DNA of 64,000 bases from DATAOG01 sp963757395 (GTDB lineage: Bacteria > Pseudomonadota > Alphaproteobacteria > Geminicoccales > Geminicoccaceae), in the NCBI GenBank assembly GCA_963757395.1, contig CAVWRK010000013.1, positions 561,286 through 625,285 of the forward strand, read 5' to 3'. The notes under the pieces were generated by a model. It searched no databases. It saw only the letters and a program-made list of their open reading frames with translations, and was not told the origin of the DNA. This document shows, in pieces, positions 36,476 through 46,319 of the stretch. Made by a program: the position numbers and the translations under genes. Numbering within the stretch: the first letter of the stretch is position 1; every line of letters begins with the position of its first letter.

Positions 36476-37803
36476 TCACGCAAAGGCATGCGGCGCGCCG
36501 TCCGGTACCGACCGACTGATGCGATGCACCCCCAACTCGCCGAAGATCCGGCTTCGTGGGAATTGTCGGGTTCCCCGCGACGGGAGTTGGTGACGGCGTT
36601 GCAGGAAGCCCCGGACGCGGTTCTCGACGTGCCAGTTCACCGCCCGGTGGGCATAGGCGACAGATCCGTAGGCGAAGTACACGGACCAACCACGCAAAAC
36701 GTGATTGAGCCTGTCCCTGATGTCCTGCCAGGTTCCGGGATTGCTGGGCTGGAGAATTTCCGAACCTTGTCCTGGACCCGAAGGATGCTTCTCTTCGAGG
36801 GGCTGGCGCCAAGAAACCGATCGCCGTTGGCGCGGTGCCAGTGCAAGCCAAAGCTGTACCCGAGAAAATCGAACCGCTCTTGGCGGGCAGCCCGTATCGC
36901 GGTTTTGGCCTCGTTGACCGACAGCCCGAGCCGCGTCATCGCGTTCCCCAGAACCTCCAGTGCTTGAGCCGCGCTGCCGCGGCTTAGGATCACCAGATCG
37001 TCCGCGTAGGCGACGACGTGCGCGCGCAGGCGCTCGCTTTGGCCGCTTCCTCTCCAGTATTTCAGAAAGCGATTCATGTAGATGTTGGCGAGCAGAGGTG
37101 AGACGACGCCACCTTGCGGCGTGCCGCTAACCACTCGCTTGCCACCTACAAGTCGCGTTCTACCATCCTCGCCTGTCTCTTCGGCGGGAACTTTCAACCA
37201 TGCCTTGACCAGGCGAAGGATGTCACGATCGACGATGCGCCGTGCGATGCACTGCATGAGCGCAGCGTGCGGGATCGTGTCGAAATACTTGGCGAGATCC
37301 GCGTCTACGACGTCAGTGTACCCCTCCTTGAGCAGCTGATGCACTTGCCGTATGGCATCGACGGCACTTCGCCGTGGCCGATCGCCATAGGCTTCAAGAG
37401 CCAGATCAGCCTCGAAGATCGGCTCGAGGACCATTTTGGCGGCCGTCTGCACCACGCGATCGCGGATCGTGGGGATGCCGAGCGGTCGTTCCCCGCCTCC
37501 GGGTTTCGGGATCATCACCCGTCGCACCGGCTGCGGCTTGTAGGTCCTCCCCTTCAGCTCTTCCCTTAGACCGGCCAACCACTGCGCCAGCCCCGCGACC
37601 TCGATGGCCTCGAAGGTCTGCCCGTCAACGCCAGGTGCCCCTTGGTTGGCTCGCGCCACGGCATAGGCGTGCAACAGGACGTCCTCGCGGTACACCTTGT
37701 CGTAGAGCAGGTAGAAGCGGAAGCCCGGTTCCGCCTTGGCCTTCGCATAGAGCTTCCTCTGGAGCATCCGGATCTTCATCGGTGTTTTCAGGCTCATCGC
37801 CAA
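36476..37803 (-). CDS. ltrA: Group II intron reverse transcriptase/maturase, C terminus frameshifted
   Basis: Reverse transcriptase with fingers/palm motifs VRRVMIPKPGGGERPLGIPT, VVDADLAKYFDTIPH, GTPQGGVVSPLLAN and the catalytic YADD (AYADDLVIL), followed by the RFDFLGYSF thumb region. The open frame from 37803 loses homology after RVQDKVRKF near 36760. The maturase X-domain tail continues in another frame to 36476 (RGWSVYFAYGSVAYAH, then NWHVENRVRGFLQRRH). Adding one G near 36762 would rejoin them (span 3n+2). As read, the maturase is truncated and splicing may depend on another copy. Confidence 0.85.
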
Positions 37804-38442
37804 TCACCCATCCTCAGTTCCTTCGAAAGCGCACCAGAAGCAGGGGCCCTTCCCTCCATCGGCGTTACCCGACTTCGTCGGTACTATGGCCCCCTCCGAC
37901 GCCCGGACTGCCCATCGCCCATGGCGATGTTCGGGTCGCGATCCCGACAGCTCCGGGCCTCCCTTGTCTTCCATCAACCCTTCTCCGACATGCCATCGCC
38001 ACTACCCCGGTGGACGGCGCGGGTGCGCGTATCGATTGCTTCCCCACGCCTGGGAGCCTTCCCCGCTTCGTTGTCGGGTCGGCGTCCACATCGTGCGTTT
38101 CGAGGCCTGCTCGGCGTTCACTCGCGTTACGGCCTGCCGGATCGCTGAGCCGCCCAAGGCGACCTTTGTCACGAGGCTTCAGCCCTGGCGGTCGCCCGTC
38201 AAAGCCGCTCGTCAGCTTCCGAGTCCAATCGACAATTGCTCGGGTGGTCTCTTCCTCCCACTGGGTTGATGGTCGTTTCAAGGCGCACAACGAAGCGCTA
38301 ACCCGCATTTCTCACACGTTTTCCAGAACAAGCGGAAGGCCGCGGATTTCCTCAGCTATCCGTACTTCGGCGAAAAACAGTGTGTTTTCACGGCCTGCTC
38401 AGCCGTGCGGCGCGATCCGGCTTCTTGCCTCGCACACGCTCA

Positions 38443-38457
38443 AGCCAACTATTGGCT
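38443..38457. terminator. Hairpin at the insertion point of the first intron
   Basis: Perfect inverted repeat AGCCAA-CTA-TTGGCT. The intron's proposed first base (38437) follows it by five bases on the minus strand. Whether it ever acted as a terminator is unknown; the second intron's 3' end is on its other side. Confidence 0.4.
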
Positions 38458-38519
38458 GGTAAAGTTGAGGAGGGGCGCGGTACCCGGCAAAGGGCGGACC
38501 CGTCTCCCCTCCCCGCTCA

Positions 38520-38557
<38 letters not shown>

Positions 38558-38565
38558 GACTGGCT

Positions 38566-39729
38566 TCATCGCAAGGCACACGGCGGCGGTCCCAAGTGGA
38601 CACGCCGGAGGTGGAGCACCCCAAGCGCGCCGAACACCGCTTCCCGCGGGAAGCGGTTGGTGCCGTGCGAGGGCACCTTGTGACGCCGAACCAGGAAGTG
38701 GCGGACCCGGTCGTAGACGTGGTTGTCGATCGCCCGGTACGCCGGCAGGCGGGTGCCATAGCCGAAGTACGCCGACCAGCCCCGCAACAGGCGGTTGAGC
38801 CGGTCGCGCACCTCTGGCCAGGCGCCCGTGTTGCCGGGCACCAGCAGGCCGCTGACCTTCGCCTTGAGCCGCAGCACGCTCCTCTGCGACGGGCTCGCGC
38901 CCAGATACCAGTGGCCATCCTTGCGGTAGTGGTGCGGGCCGAACGCGTAGCCAAGGAAGTTGAAGCGCTCGTGCCGGCTGTCCCGGAGCACGGTCTTCGT
39001 CTCATTGAGCGCGAGCCCGAGCCTGGCCAGCACCTGCCGCGTCCATGCCAGAGCCTCGGCGGCGCCGCCGCGGCTCAGGATGACGAAGTCGTCGGCATAG
39101 GCGATGACGTGGGCACGGTGGGCCTCGCCTCGTCCGGTGCGCCGCCAGTGCTTCAGGAAGCGGTTCATGTAGAGGTTGGCGAGCAGTGGGCTGATCACGC
39201 CGCCCTGCGGCGTGCCATGCCGGCTGCCTTTGCGTCCCGTCATGCGCCGCCGCCCGTCGTCGCCACGCTCCTCGACCGGGGCTTTGAGCCACAGCTTGAT
39301 CAGCTGCAGCACATGCCGGTCGACGACGCGACGCGCCACCGACCGCATCAGCTCACGATGCGGGATCGTGTCGAAATACTTCGACAGATCGGCGTCCACC
39401 ACGTCGGTGAAGCCTCGGCACAGCAGGGCATGCACCGCCTTGATCGCGTCGGTCGCGCTCCGCCCCGGCCGATAGCCATAGGCCGCAGGGTCGAGATCCG
39501 CCTCGAAGATCGGCTCCAGCACCAGCTTGGCGGCGGTCTGCACCACCCGGTCCCGGATCGTCGGGATGCCAAGCGGCCGCTCCCCGCCTTGGGCTGCGCC
39601 GGGCTTCGGGATCATCACCCGCCGCACCGGTGCCGGCCGATACGTCTTCGCAACCAGGTCCTGCCTGATGCCGGCGAGCCACGCCCCCAGCCCGGCCGCC
39701 GCGATCACCGCGAAGCTCTCCCCGTCCAC
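38566..39729 (-). CDS. ltrA: Group II intron reverse transcriptase/maturase, N-terminally broken
   Basis: 387 aa from GTG 39729. Motifs: VRRVMIPKPGAAQGGERPLG, VVDADLSKYFDTIPH, GTPQGGVISPLLAN, AYADDFVIL, RFNFLGYAFG, and an intact X domain (RGWSAYFGYGT, RHFLVRRHKVPSHG). The family's N-terminal ~50 residues are missing. Part of them (ILDHAYALARAN, ~39780-39745) is present in another frame, one base short of joining. The protein is therefore probably inactive. Clearly related to, but not a copy of, the neighbouring reverse transcriptase. Confidence 0.85.
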   Translation of the reverse strand: MDGESFAVIAAAGLGAWLAGIRQDLVAKTYRPAPVRRVMIPKPGAAQGGERPLGIPTIRDRVVQTAAKLVLEPIFEADLDPAAYGYRPGRSATDAIKAVHALLCRGFTDVVDADLSKYFDTIPHRELMRSVARRVVDRHVLQLIKLWLKAPVEERGDDGRRRMTGRKGSRHGTPQGGVISPLLANLYMNRFLKHWRRTGRGEAHRAHVIAYADDFVILSRGGAAEALAWTRQVLARLGLALNETKTVLRDSRHERFNFLGYAFGPHHYRKDGHWYLGASPSQRSVLRLKAKVSGLLVPGNTGAWPEVRDRLNRLLRGWSAYFGYGTRLPAYRAIDNHVYDRVRHFLVRRHKVPSHGTNRFPREAVFGALGVLHLRRVHLGPPPCALR

Positions 39730-39767
39730 CCCGCCGCACCCGCGTTGGCCCGGGCCAGCGCGTAGGC

Positions 39768-40015
39768 GTGGTCGAGGATGTCGCCGAGCTGGTCTCGGTT
39801 GGCCAGAGCGGCGAGCAAAGCCTGAAGCGCATCGAGACGGCCGGCGGCAAAGCCTCGGGTGGGCTTATGGGTCTCGGTCGCCAGGCGGAGCTGCTGCGCG
39901 CCGGCATCCGCACCCTCGGTGGCGCGCTCGCGGGCGTGGCCACGGTGGGCGGCCTCGCCGCGTTCGTGAACCGCTCGGATGCCATCGGCAAGACTGCGGA
40001 CAAGATCGGGGCTTC
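39768..40015 (+). pseudogene. Phage tail tape-measure protein, N-terminal fragment
   Basis: Plus-strand frame reading VEDVAELVSVGQSGEQSLK, RIETAGGKASGGLMGLGRQ, a hydrophobic Gly/Ala segment (TLGGALAGVATVGGLAAFV) and DAIGKTADKIG. This is the usual order at the start of siphophage tape-measure proteins. After DKIG the homology ends and the rest of the ~1000-residue protein is missing. The left end abuts the truncated second intron. It is a relic, not a functional gene. Confidence 0.6.
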
Positions 40016-40101
40016 ACGACCTTCGTCGACACCGCCCAGAGCAGCGCTTGCCGCTCCCGGGGCGGGTCGGTGCCGTCCCGTTCCGACACCGATGCGCTGC
40101 A

Positions 40102-40839
40102 TCAGCCGCGCTCTTGCACGCGAGCGTCATGATCATCAACGGGTGGGCCGATCAGCTCTCCTTCGAGCGCGATCTCACCGATCGAGCGATCTGCCTGTCG
40201 CGTGGCCGCTCCCGCCGTCGCTGACGCGGCCAAGTGCCGCCTCAGCAGGCGCATCAGAGCAAAGCCGATCTGGAAGACGATGCCGAAGGCGAGCACGCCC
40301 ACGCCGAAGACCACGAGCTTGTCGCGGAGCGACGACCAGCGCTCGGCCTCGCGCAAGACCACTGCCACGCCCTCGCTCACGCCGATGGCCGCGCCGGCGC
40401 TCGATGCCATGACGAGCACGAAGAACGCCCGGACGATGTTCGGCAAAAAGAGTAGGGCCGCCTCCGTCGATCCGCGGCGCAGATGTAGAAACGCGTCGCG
40501 ACCATTGTCTGCGGCGTAGGCGGCCGCGTAGGGGACGAGCGACAGGGCGACGATCATGGAGCCCGGCACCGTCAGATCGAGCCCGAACAGCCGCACCTGC
40601 TGCGGCATCACGTTGAGCAGAAAGAACATTACGACGAAGGTCGGGGCGGCACGCATCAGGCCGATCAACGGCGCGACCAGGTTTCGCTGCAACCGGCCGC
40701 CAAGCTGAATGAGGCCGACCGGCACACCGAGCACCAGACCGAGGCCCAAGGCCGTGCCCGCGATCTGGAGGTTGACCGCCATGCCGGCGAGGAGGTCGGC
40801 GAGGTAGCCCCACTCCCTTAAGGTGGCGAGGGCCGTCAT
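40102..40839 (-). CDS. Amino-acid-type ABC transporter permease
   Basis: 245-aa inner-membrane permease of the HisM/GlnP (HAAT) type. It has four to five membrane helices, VNLQIAGTALGLGLVLGVP near residue 18, the LMRAAPTFVVMFFLL segment near 57, and the EAALLFLPNIVRAFFVL coupling-loop region near 120. The ATG at 40839 overlaps the stop of the upstream gene by four bases (ATGA). No ABC ATPase follows; the next sequence is phage debris, so the operon may have lost its 3' end. The C-terminal ~30 residues look non-conserved. Confidence 0.85.
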   Translation of the reverse strand: MTALATLREWGYLADLLAGMAVNLQIAGTALGLGLVLGVPVGLIQLGGRLQRNLVAPLIGLMRAAPTFVVMFFLLNVMPQQVRLFGLDLTVPGSMIVALSLVPYAAAYAADNGRDAFLHLRRGSTEAALLFLPNIVRAFFVLVMASSAGAAIGVSEGVAVVLREAERWSSLRDKLVVFGVGVLAFGIVFQIGFALMRLLRRHLAASATAGAATRQADRSIGEIALEGELIGPPVDDHDARVQERG

Positions 40840-42501
40840 GCCACCGGCCTGGCCTTCTCGAGCCGCCAGCGGATGCGCTCGCAGGCCCAGACGACGACCA
40901 CCACCACGCCGACGTAGAACAGCAGAACGATGGTGTAGGTCGTGGCGCGTCCCGCGGCGAACGACGTGATGTCGGTAAGCGCACTGAGGAGTTCCGGCGC
41001 GCCGATGAAGCTCGCGATGGGGGTGCCTTTCGCCGCGTTGACCAGAAACGACAGGATCTGCGTGATCGAGCGGCCGACGGCAGCGGTGTACAGCGTCAGC
41101 GACAGGCCGGGCCGGTAGGAGCCTTCGCGGCGCAGGGTGTCGGCCGCCTCGCCAATGGCCTGGCCGGCGTTGCAGCCGTTCATCAAGCCCAGGGCGACGA
41201 TGGCGGCGCCGAGCGCCACGCCTGGCGAATAGCTGAAGATGGCCTGAGCGACGGCAGCCGCCACGACGAGCGTGAGGACAACAGGCGAAGACTGCAGCGT
41301 GACCACCACGAGCCACGCCAGCATGCGCACGGCACGGCTTGGAGCGGCCGACGCCGCGCCCGTTATGAGCGCGAAGGCGAGGGTCGCTGCGAGGGCGCCG
41401 AGCACCAGGATGAGCGAGTTGACAATGCCTGCCTCGAAGAGCTCCCAGGCCGGCACGCTGGTCAGCATCGGTAGCGCAAGAGCGACGCCGACATGCCGCT
41501 CGATCCATATCAGCGCCGCTTCCACCTGGGGCGCAAAGCGGGTCGGCAACGGCCTCGCCTCCAACGCCGGCAGCACGCAGTGCGGATCATCGATCGCGTC
41601 GGCGCTCGCGCAGGCCGGCTCGCGCCAGCGCCGATGCTCCTCCTCGAGGAATGCCGTGGCGATTGCGTAGCGTCGCGCGATGGCGAGAAATTGGCCGTCC
41701 CGGTGCATGATCTGGCTGATCAGCCCCAGCGCTTCGGCAAGGCGCTCGCTCCCCGTCTTCGCTACCGCCATTCCCCATGGCACTGCATCGAAGCCGAACT
41801 TGATGTCAAAGCCTGCGGCGAAAGCGGGATCGGCCAGATAGGGGGCGAAGAAGCTGTCATCCTGAGCCGCCAGCATGCAGCCGCCGTCGCGCAGCCCGTT
41901 CGGCATCCGGCTCGAGTCGTCGAAAAGCATCAGCCGGGCGCCTTGCGAGACGATGTGCGCGTTCGAATAGTTGCCGATGGTCACACATATCGAACGGCCA
42001 GGCAGGTCGTCCCACCCCTTCACGCGCGTCTCGCGCGCGCCGACGACGATCGTCTCGGAGCGGTAATAGTGCGGACGAATGAACCGGGCTTGCGCGTCGC
42101 GCTCGGTGTTGTGGCCCATCGTGGCGATCACGACGTCCGCACCTCCGTCCGCCAGCGTGGAGATGCGCGTTGCGGCGCGGACGTAGACCCACTGCACCCC
42201 GACCCCAAGCCTGCTCGCGACCGCGCGGGCGACGTCGACATCGTACCCTGTGTGCTCGTCGCCTTCATCGGTTGCGAACAGCGGATAGTTCCGGCGAATC
42301 CCGACGCGGATCTCGCCGGCGCAGAGCACACGGATCAGGCCGGTCAGCCGAGGGATCTCCGCAGGCATCGAGCAGACTGGCATGCGCCTCGTCGAGCAGT
42401 CGCCGCAACGCCTCGTCCGGCGACGCCGCCGCCGCGGGGCCGAGCGTGCCGACCAGAGCGAGCACGACGCCGATCAGCCGAACGAGCAGCGCGAGCGTCA
42501 C
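40836..42501 (-). CDS. Substrate-binding protein fused to ABC permease, one frameshift near the N terminus
   Basis: A signal peptide (GTG 42501, MTLALLVRLIGVVLALVG, cleavage after AAA) leads in the first frame to about residue 50. From 42383 a second frame gives a periplasmic amino-acid-binding domain (VGIRRNYPLFATDEG, GYDVDVARAVASRLGV, DVVIATMGHNTERD). A C-terminal HAAT permease follows, with five hydrophobic segments (~residues 310-510). Span 3n+1 means one extra base, plausibly in GGAGATCCC near 42346; removing a G there leaves GAATC. Fusion of binding protein and permease is known in some HAAT systems. Coupled by overlaps to genes on both sides. Confidence 0.8.
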
Positions 42502-43205
42502 CGCGCCTCGGTCCGCCCGCTGTCCCGATCGATCGCGAGAACGTGGACCTCACCGAACGCATAGGTGCCGAAGCGATGGATCGAGCGCCCCGATCCGCGC
42601 TGCAGAACGGAGGGCGTCATGCGCTCGAGCTTGGCTGGCGGCAACGGCACCAGCATGGTGTTAGTCACGGTCACCTGTAATCCCTGTCGGCCGGCGGCGG
42701 TCCGCGTTGCAGCGAGATCGACAAACGCGTTGTGGGCGACGACAGCTCGACCGCCCAAGGCAAGGTGGCCACCGACACCGTCGATGAAACGGTCTAACAG
42801 GGCACGCCCGTCGGCGCCGCCCGAGCTCCAAGACCGACGACGGTTATCGATTTGCGCCGGTGCCATGGGGAAGTGCGGAAGGTTCGCCAGGATGAGATCG
42901 AAGCGACGACCGCGGACCGGCTCGAAGAGATTGCCCTGGTGAGTTTCGACGCCGCCTTCGAGCACCAGCGTCTTGAGGAGTCGTGCGCTCGCCGCGACCG
43001 CGTCCGCCTCGATGTCGACGCCGCAAACTGCGGTCGCCCCGAGCGCGCCCGCAGCCGCCAGGAGCACGCCGCTGCCGCAGCCCACGTCGAGCACGCGAGC
43101 GCCGCGAACCCACTCGTGCCGCAGCTGGAGCTGACGCAGCAGCGCCGCGGTGTAATCACTCGGGCGGAACGCCTGTTCGGCGGGCGAAGGATCAGGGGCG
43201 CTCAC
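42498..43205 (-). CDS. SAM-dependent methyltransferase, PrmC/HemK-like
   Basis: 235-aa class I methyltransferase. Motif I is VLDVGCGSGVLLAAAGALG near residue 38, the acidic motif II is CGVDIEADAV near 63, and motif IV is DLILANLPHFPMAP near 103. NLPHFP resembles the NPPY motif of enzymes methylating glutamine or nucleobase nitrogens, with changes. It overlaps the cyclase upstream and the binding-protein gene downstream by four bases each, so it belongs to the same unit. The substrate is unknown and it is not the housekeeping PrmC. Confidence 0.8.
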   Translation of the reverse strand: MSAPDPSPAEQAFRPSDYTAALLRQLQLRHEWVRGARVLDVGCGSGVLLAAAGALGATAVCGVDIEADAVAASARLLKTLVLEGGVETHQGNLFEPVRGRRFDLILANLPHFPMAPAQIDNRRRSWSSGGADGRALLDRFIDGVGGHLALGGRAVVAHNAFVDLAATRTAAGRQGLQVTVTNTMLVPLPPAKLERMTPSVLQRGSGRSIHRFGTYAFGEVHVLAIDRDSGRTEAR

Positions 43206-45373
43206 GAACCCACCACTCCGGCCGGCACCGGGCCGTCGCAGCTCAGACGCTGCACATGCAGCGCGGCCACTTGATCGCCCGGATGAGCCGCCAGTACTTG
43301 GCGATAACGTGCGAGCGCGGTGGCGTGTTCTCCGCTCATCAATGCGTCAAAGGCAGACCTCGTCGCTCTGGCGAGCTCTGACGCCTCCGGCGACGGCTCC
43401 ACCTCTGCTCCGGCACCACAAGCCCCGAGCAGCTCGTAGATCGTGATCCGCGATCGCCGACCCTTGACCACGACCTCATCGATGGGCCGCGCGCACAGAC
43501 GGTCGCCGGCCTCGCGGAATGTGTCGTGACTGATGCAAGTCAGCGTCCCGTAAGCCTTGTTCATGCCTTCCAGCCGAGCAGCGATGTTCACGCCGTCGCC
43601 GAGGACAGTGTAGCTCATCCGCTCCCTCGAGCCTACGTTGCCGACCAGCACGGCATCCGAGTGGATGCCGATGCGCAGGCGCATCTGAGGGGCCTCCGCA
43701 TTGCGCCACTGCTCGTTGAGGCCGTCGAGCGCACGCTGGATTCGGAGCGCCGCCACGCAGGCGTGCCAGGCATGGTCGTCGAGCAGGGCCGGTGCTCCCC
43801 AAAATGCCATGACGCCGTCGCCTACGAACTTGTCGATGGTGCCGCTCTCATCGTGAACGGCTTTCGACACCACCTCAAGAAGTGTCGAGATTCGCGCCAG
43901 GAGGTCGCGCGAAGCAATGCGTTCGGCTATCGTCGAGAAACCCTCGACGTCCGAGAAGAAGATCGTGAGGAACCGACTCTGGCCGCCTAGCTCCAGTCGT
44001 TGGTCCGATTGCAGGAGTTGGCGGACGAGGCCGACCGGGACGAAGCGGGCGAAGGCCTGCACGGCGACATCCAGCGTTTCGATCGCGCCCGAGAGAACGG
44101 CGAGCTCTCGTACCGACGAGCGTACCGGAGGGCAGTCCATCGTTTCCAGCGCCTGAATGCGATCCACCTTGCGCGCCAACCTCTGCAGAGGCGAGGCGAC
44201 CAGGCTGGCAAGCAGGTAGATCACGCCGAGCTGAACGAGAATCGCCGCCAGACCGAGCAGCAGCATGCGGCGATTGTTGCGGCTGAACTCCTCCGTGAGG
44301 TCGGCGAGTGGCGTAATCACGAATAGCTGCCACGGCTTGCCGAGCGCTTCGGCGAAGCCGGACAGGCCCACAAGATAGTCCTCGCCGTCGTGGCTGAACG
44401 GAAACACCCCGTCGGGGTGGTCGCGCGGCCGGAAGCTGTAGGCGAGCGCGACAAGCGGCTTGTCGACCGCGGTCACGTGCGGCAATTCGACGACGTCGTT
44501 GTTGCTACCGTAGATCGTGGCCCCGTCCGAGGCGGCCAGGACGCGCCCCTCGTGGTCCAAGAGATAACTCAGGCTGTTCGGGCTGATCGGATGGCGGCCA
44601 AGATAGGCCGAGAAGCTGTCGAGGGTGACGTCCGCGGCGACAACGCCGCGCAGCACTCCGTCGCTCTTGTATGGCGCCGCGACAGTGAAGCCCACCAGAC
44701 CGAACGCCCAGAAGACCTCAGGGTCGGTGATCATCGTCGTGCCGGCTTGGGCGGCCTCTTCATACCACGCCCGCGCACGCGGGTCATATGCGCTCTCGGC
44801 CGCGACTTCGCCGAGCCGGTTCCGGTCCGCGTCCAGGAAGATGTAGCGATCGAGGACGGGTGGTCCGAGCGTGCGATCGACGATCCGGTAGGCATAGACG
44901 GCGCCCGGGGACGGCAACTGACCGCCGATGAGCGCCTTGGGATCGTTGATGCGTCGTGCCTGGCGGAAAGAGCCGTCCTTGAGACCGACGTAGACATTTA
45001 GGACCGTCTCGCTGTGCTGCAGAACGCTGAACAGGTAGTCGAGCGCCCGATCGTCCTCGAAGACACTCGGATCCTGGCGCCCGAGTTCGGCCGCGGTCCC
45101 GATCAGCGACCTGAGCGCGGCGAAGTCCTGGATGATGTCATGGACGGCGTCCTTGCGAAACCGCTCCACCAGCCCCGCCGCGAGCGTGCGCACCACGCGG
45201 TCGCTGGAGACGTAGTTGATCTGAATGATGGCAAGCAGAACCGGGACCGTCATCGCCATGAAGACGGCGACGACGATCGGCTTCAGCGGAACGACGAAGC
45301 GAGCCCGCCGCCCGGACGAGCTCTCTGAGGCGGACGCGCGAGCTGTCGTCGACTTCGGTGGGCGGCGAGGCAT
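43202..45373 (-). CDS. Membrane sensor adenylate cyclase (Cache-HAMP-class III cyclase)
   Basis: 723 aa. A membrane helix near residues 30-50, a periplasmic double-Cache ligand-binding region (~60-350) and a second helix near 375-395 precede a HAMP-like linker. The class III cyclase catalytic domain (~455-640) follows. Catalytic marks are intact: metal Asp in FFSDVEGFSTIAERI, substrate Lys and second metal Asp in TIDKFVGDGVMAFWG, and Asp/Asn/Arg in YTVLGDGVNIAARLEG, which predicts ATP use. A short helical repeat follows. It is the first gene of the overlapping operon and likely senses the solute family handled by the downstream transporter. Confidence 0.9.
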   Translation of the reverse strand: MPRRPPKSTTARASASESSSGRRARFVVPLKPIVVAVFMAMTVPVLLAIIQINYVSSDRVVRTLAAGLVERFRKDAVHDIIQDFAALRSLIGTAAELGRQDPSVFEDDRALDYLFSVLQHSETVLNVYVGLKDGSFRQARRINDPKALIGGQLPSPGAVYAYRIVDRTLGPPVLDRYIFLDADRNRLGEVAAESAYDPRARAWYEEAAQAGTTMITDPEVFWAFGLVGFTVAAPYKSDGVLRGVVAADVTLDSFSAYLGRHPISPNSLSYLLDHEGRVLAASDGATIYGSNNDVVELPHVTAVDKPLVALAYSFRPRDHPDGVFPFSHDGEDYLVGLSGFAEALGKPWQLFVITPLADLTEEFSRNNRRMLLLGLAAILVQLGVIYLLASLVASPLQRLARKVDRIQALETMDCPPVRSSVRELAVLSGAIETLDVAVQAFARFVPVGLVRQLLQSDQRLELGGQSRFLTIFFSDVEGFSTIAERIASRDLLARISTLLEVVSKAVHDESGTIDKFVGDGVMAFWGAPALLDDHAWHACVAALRIQRALDGLNEQWRNAEAPQMRLRIGIHSDAVLVGNVGSRERMSYTVLGDGVNIAARLEGMNKAYGTLTCISHDTFREAGDRLCARPIDEVVVKGRRSRITIYELLGACGAGAEVEPSPEASELARATRSAFDALMSGEHATALARYRQVLAAHPGDQVAALHVQRLSCDGPVPAGVVGS

Positions 45374-45732
45374 CAGGAGGCAATCTGGATGCTGGGTGAA
45401 TGTCGAATCTGTTCCGTTACCTTAATAGCTCGCCCGAGGTCAATCGTCTCACGGCATCTCACGGCGCCAATGTACACCCGCGATCCGTTGTCGCTGCGCC
45501 GGAGGTCTCATTGGCTAAGCCAAAGGTTGTCCGCTCCGCCACCGCCAGCCGGCGCGAGGACACCTTGAAGAACCACTAGGTAGCGAATGGGGTTCATGGT
45601 GATCACTCCGATCGCAAGCTGGACCGTCACGGCTCTGTACGGGCTCGGGCTCGACGCCGCGGTGCATGACCCGCTGACCGAAGCACTCTGGACCAGCCAC
45701 GGAGGCGTCTGGAAGCTCTGGTTCGACCGCGC
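45374..45732. other. Region upstream of the cyclase operon
   Basis: About 360 bases. The left part (45400-45440) is AT-richer and probably carries the cyclase promoter on the minus strand. A perfect small palindrome TTGGCT-A-AGCCAA lies at 45511-45523. A 22-codon plus-strand frame starts at TTG 45511 behind GGAGG (45501-45505) and stops at 45579; it may be a relic start. The rest may be upstream phage tail-tip sequence in shifted frames (VWKLWFDRAG near 45705). Nothing firm. Confidence 0.35.
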
Positions 45733-46310
45733 GGGCACGGCACCGTCACGCTCGGCGGCGTCGTCAGCGAGCTCTGCGGCCGGGCAGGCTTGGAGCCTGG
45801 GGACCTCGATGTCTCGGAGCTCGACCAGGAGGTCCTGGGCTACCTGGTGCCGCGCCCGGTGGCGGTGCGAGAGGCGCTGGAGAAACTGCAGCAGGCGTAT
45901 CTGTTCGACGTGGTCGAGAGCGACTGGACGCTTGCCTTCAGGAAGCGTAAGCGCGACCCGGTGCTGACCATCGGCGACGACAGCCTGGCGGCGCACGAGC
46001 CGGGCAGCCAGCGACCGCCGAAGCTGCTCGAGACCCGGACCCAGGAGGCCGAGCTGCCGCGCCGGGTCACGGTGCGCTACCTCGCGCGTGAGAACGACGA
46101 CCAGGCAGCCGCCCAGCAGGCGCAGCTGATCCAGGACCTGTACGAGACCAGGAACGAGCTGGTGCTCGAGCTGCCGGTCGTGATGACCGACGACGAGGCC
46201 AAGCGCGCCGCCTGGGCGATCCTGGCCTCGGCCTGGGTTGAGCGCGACGGCTTCGAGCTCTACCTGCCGCCTTCTTTTCTCACGATCGACCCGGCCGGCG
46301 AGCGCGCCGA
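45733..46310 (+). pseudogene. Phage/GTA-like tail-tip (host specificity, J-type) protein, internal fragment
   Basis: Plus-strand frame reading TLGGVVSELCGRAGLEPGDL, VSELDQEVLGYLVPRPVAVR, EALEKLQQAYLFDVVESDW and PVVMTDDEAKRAAWAILASA. This is the pattern of the middle domain of gene transfer agent and siphophage tail-tip proteins (Phage-tail_3-like). There is no start, and the right end meets a minus-strand head-protease gene tail to tail at about 46.3 kb. The true protein would be over 1000 aa, so this is a remnant. Confidence 0.6.
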
Positions 46311-46319
46311 GATCGTGGA

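Larger units (their letters stand above)
36400..38437 (-). mobile_element. Group II intron, nearly complete
   Basis: About 2 kb on the minus strand. The 5' end is proposed at 38437 (GTGTGCGAGGCAAG, matching the GUGYG start), followed by ~630 bases of RNA domains, the reverse-transcriptase gene, then domain V at 36464-36432 and a domain VI-like stem ending near 36405. It starts five bases after a hairpin (38443-38457), the kind of target used by group IIC introns. The class assignment is inference. The exact 3' boundary is approximate. Confidence 0.75.

Noticed and set aside
45511..45523. Palindrome TTGGCT-A-AGCCAA as a second intron target hairpin
   Set aside because: It shares its arms with the hairpin at 38443-38457, but there is no intron beside it and the flanks are unrelated; probably chance.
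45508..46290. Continuation of the minus-strand protease frame to 45508
   Set aside because: After about 46.3 kb this frame is antisense to the tail-tip fragment, so I end the protease there.
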